From Alkalinema sp. CAN_BIN05 (GTDB lineage Bacteria > Cyanobacteriota > Cyanobacteriia > Leptolyngbyales > Leptolyngbyaceae), in the NCBI GenBank assembly GCA_026786325.1, contig JAJAYH010000393.1, positions 1-7,830 on the forward strand: a DNA stretch of 7,830 bases. The letters run 5' to 3'. The notes under the pieces were generated by a model, which did no database searches, was not told the origin of the DNA, and saw nothing but the letters and a program-made list of their open reading frames with translations. Positions within the stretch are counted from its first letter, which is position 1. Each line of letters opens with the position of its first letter. Below, one piece after another: positions 6,774-7,830 of this stretch. Made by a program: the position numbers and the translations under genes.

Positions 6774-6819
6774 AGAACGTTCTTAACGCTTTAATATAAC
6801 AAGCATCTCTAGAATTCTA
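6774..6819 (-). promoter_or_regulatory. Candidate gyrB promoter flanked by two palindromes
   Basis: On the - strand TATATT (6798-6793) is a good -10 hexamer about 95 bases before the gyrB start; the upstream TTAGAA (6820-6815) at 16-base spacing is a poor -35. Two perfect 10-bp palindromes flank the -10: TAGAATTCTA (6810-6819) upstream and AGAACGTTCT (6774-6783) near the predicted transcription start. The arrangement suggests an operator, but no known factor is identified. Nothing comparably good was found for a miaA promoter in the same gap. Confidence 0.35.
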
Positions 6820-6888
6820 ACATGAAAGGGTTGTAGACGATTTTGAGAGGCTCTGAGAAGCATTTTGTACAGGTATAGGGACGAGGCT

Positions 6889-7830
6889 ATGATAGATGAC
6901 GTGACAGACGACGTGACAGTGAATCAAGATTGGGGTCCGATCGTCCAAGCCGCTACGCCAAGACACAATCCACTCAATAATTCAAATGTACTAGATGAAA
7001 TTGTACCAGAATTTCCTCGTGGACTAGTAACGATTTGTGGGGCGACGGCAACGGGGAAGTCAGGGTTGGGGATAGCTGTTGCCCGCGAGTTAGGGTCCAT
7101 CATTATCAGCGCGGACTCTCGGCAAATTTATCGTGAGTTCGATATTGGTAGTGCCAAGGTGACACAGGCGGAGATGGCTGGGATACCTCATTATCTGGTG
7201 GATGCTTATGATCCGACAGAGACGGTCTCGGCGGCTATGTTTCAAGACCAGGCCAATCAAATTTTGTCGAAGGCTACTTTGCCGTCAGATGTGCCGTCAG
7301 CTTTGCCATTACTAGTCGGTGGAACCGGATTATATTTACGAGCAATTACCCACGGAATGCAGATTCCTCGCGTCCGACAACATCGGGAATTACGATCGCA
7401 ATTGGAAGCCTTGGGCCAAGGTTTGTGTTATCAATTACTTCAGCATTTGGATCCAAAAGCCTGTCTTAAAATACACGGCAACGATCGGATTCGGACCGTG
7501 CGAGCTTTGGAAGTTTTTTATGTGACTGGGATTCCCATGAGCGATCAGCAGGGCGAAATACCACCGAACTATCCGATTTTGCAGATTGGGCTAAAGTCTG
7601 AATGTTTGAACGATCGAATAGTCCGGCGAACAAGGCAAATGTTTGAACTGGGGTTTATGGATGAAGTCCAGAATTTAGTCGCGAAATATGGTGATGATTT
7701 GCCGTTATTGAACACCTTGGGTTATCAGGAAGTGAGACAGTACTTGCGCGGTGAAATAACGTTAGAAGAATCGGAATCATTGACCGTCATGCACACGAGA
7801 CAATTTGCAAAACGACAACGCACTTGGTTC
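6889..7830 (+). CDS. miaA: tRNA dimethylallyltransferase (partial, 3' end beyond the window)
   Basis: 314 codons are present and the frame is still open at the edge. MiaA transfers a dimethylallyl group from DMAPP to N6 of A37 in tRNAs reading UNN codons, the first step toward ms2i6A. Motifs: P-loop GATATGKS (51-58), DSRQIYREFDIGSAK (76-90) with the catalytic Asp76, GGTGLYL (144-150), HGNDRIRTVRALEVF (196-210), and TRQFAKRQRTWF (303-314), the typical late-MiaA motif, so probably only a short tail is missing. The ATG at 6889 has AGGGA (6877-6881) at 7 bases. Unusually, 44 residues precede GLVTICGATATGKS, where most MiaA proteins have fewer than ten. GTG codons at 6901, 6913 and 6919 are alternative starts, but none lies closer to the P-loop, so some extension is unavoidable unless a rare start is used. 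Its N-terminus holds DDVTDDVT from a 12-base tandem repeat. It is divergent from gyrB with 191 bases between. Confidence 0.96.
   Translation, partial: MIDDVTDDVTVNQDWGPIVQAATPRHNPLNNSNVLDEIVPEFPRGLVTICGATATGKSGLGIAVARELGSIIISADSRQIYREFDIGSAKVTQAEMAGIPHYLVDAYDPTETVSAAMFQDQANQILSKATLPSDVPSALPLLVGGTGLYLRAITHGMQIPRVRQHRELRSQLEALGQGLCYQLLQHLDPKACLKIHGNDRIRTVRALEVFYVTGIPMSDQQGEIPPNYPILQIGLKSECLNDRIVRRTRQMFELGFMDEVQNLVAKYGDDLPLLNTLGYQEVRQYLRGEITLEESESLTVMHTRQFAKRQRTWF
6895..6918 (+). repeat. 12-bp tandem repeat at the 5' end of miaA
   Basis: GATGACGTGACA (6895-6906) is followed directly by GACGACGTGACA (6907-6918), one base different. In frame it encodes Asp-Asp-Val-Thr twice, at residues 3-10 of the unusual MiaA N-terminal extension. 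A replication-slippage duplication is the simplest explanation. Confidence 0.8.

Noticed and set aside
6774..6783. AGAACGTTCT as a LexA/SOS box
   Set aside because: The GAAC and GTTC half-sites have no spacer, unlike the spaced Gram-positive GAAC-N4-GTTC box, and it does not fit the cyanobacterial GTAC-type LexA site.
1..7830. CRISPR array, tRNA/rRNA genes or insertion sequences
   Set aside because: No regularly spaced repeats with spacers, no cloverleaf-like sequence, and no transposase frame or terminal inverted repeats were seen on either strand.

Overview
The window looks like chromosomal DNA from a cyanobacterium. The evidence is the frequent CGATCG cores with two complete HIP1 octamers (GCGATCGC, at 2597 and 2804), a short cyanobacterial/Gram-positive-type GyrB of 645 residues, and a large NB-ARC/TPR STAND protein with a helix-turn-helix-like N-terminus of a kind common in multicellular cyanobacteria. 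No RNA gene, CRISPR array, insertion sequence or integrase is visible.

Layout from left to right. Bases 3-107 hold the last codons of an unrecognised + strand gene. Bases 241-2044 hold a two-gene + strand unit: a ParA-type deviant Walker ATPase, whose stop overlaps by 17 bases the start of a HEPN protein with the RNA-cleaving R-x4-H motif (RiboL-PSP/MAE_28990-like). Converging on it, 2122-4533 on the - strand encodes an 803-residue STAND protein: HTH-like domain, NB-ARC NTPase, winged-helix/helical region and about six TPRs. Upstream of that gene, 4534-4759 is non-coding and crowded with small repeats; it contains a clear gyrB terminator at 4672-4703. gyrB lies at 4760-6697 on the - strand. 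It is divergent from miaA, which starts at 6889 on the + strand and runs off the right edge. The 191-base gyrB/miaA gap contains two perfect 10-bp palindromes flanking a candidate gyrB -10 element.

Functionally, the right half (gyrB, miaA) is housekeeping: DNA supercoiling and tRNA A37 prenylation. The left half resembles an accessory 'conflict' block. The most interesting item is the overlapping ParA-ATPase/HEPN pair, which has no ParB, is AT-rich and is poor in CGATCG sites. I know of no named system with this composition. I propose, as inference only, that it is a two-component ATPase-gated RNase module (toxin-antitoxin or anti-phage). The adjacent STAND protein is a plausible sensor with a similar biological theme, but it is transcribed separately and convergently, so a shared function is not shown.
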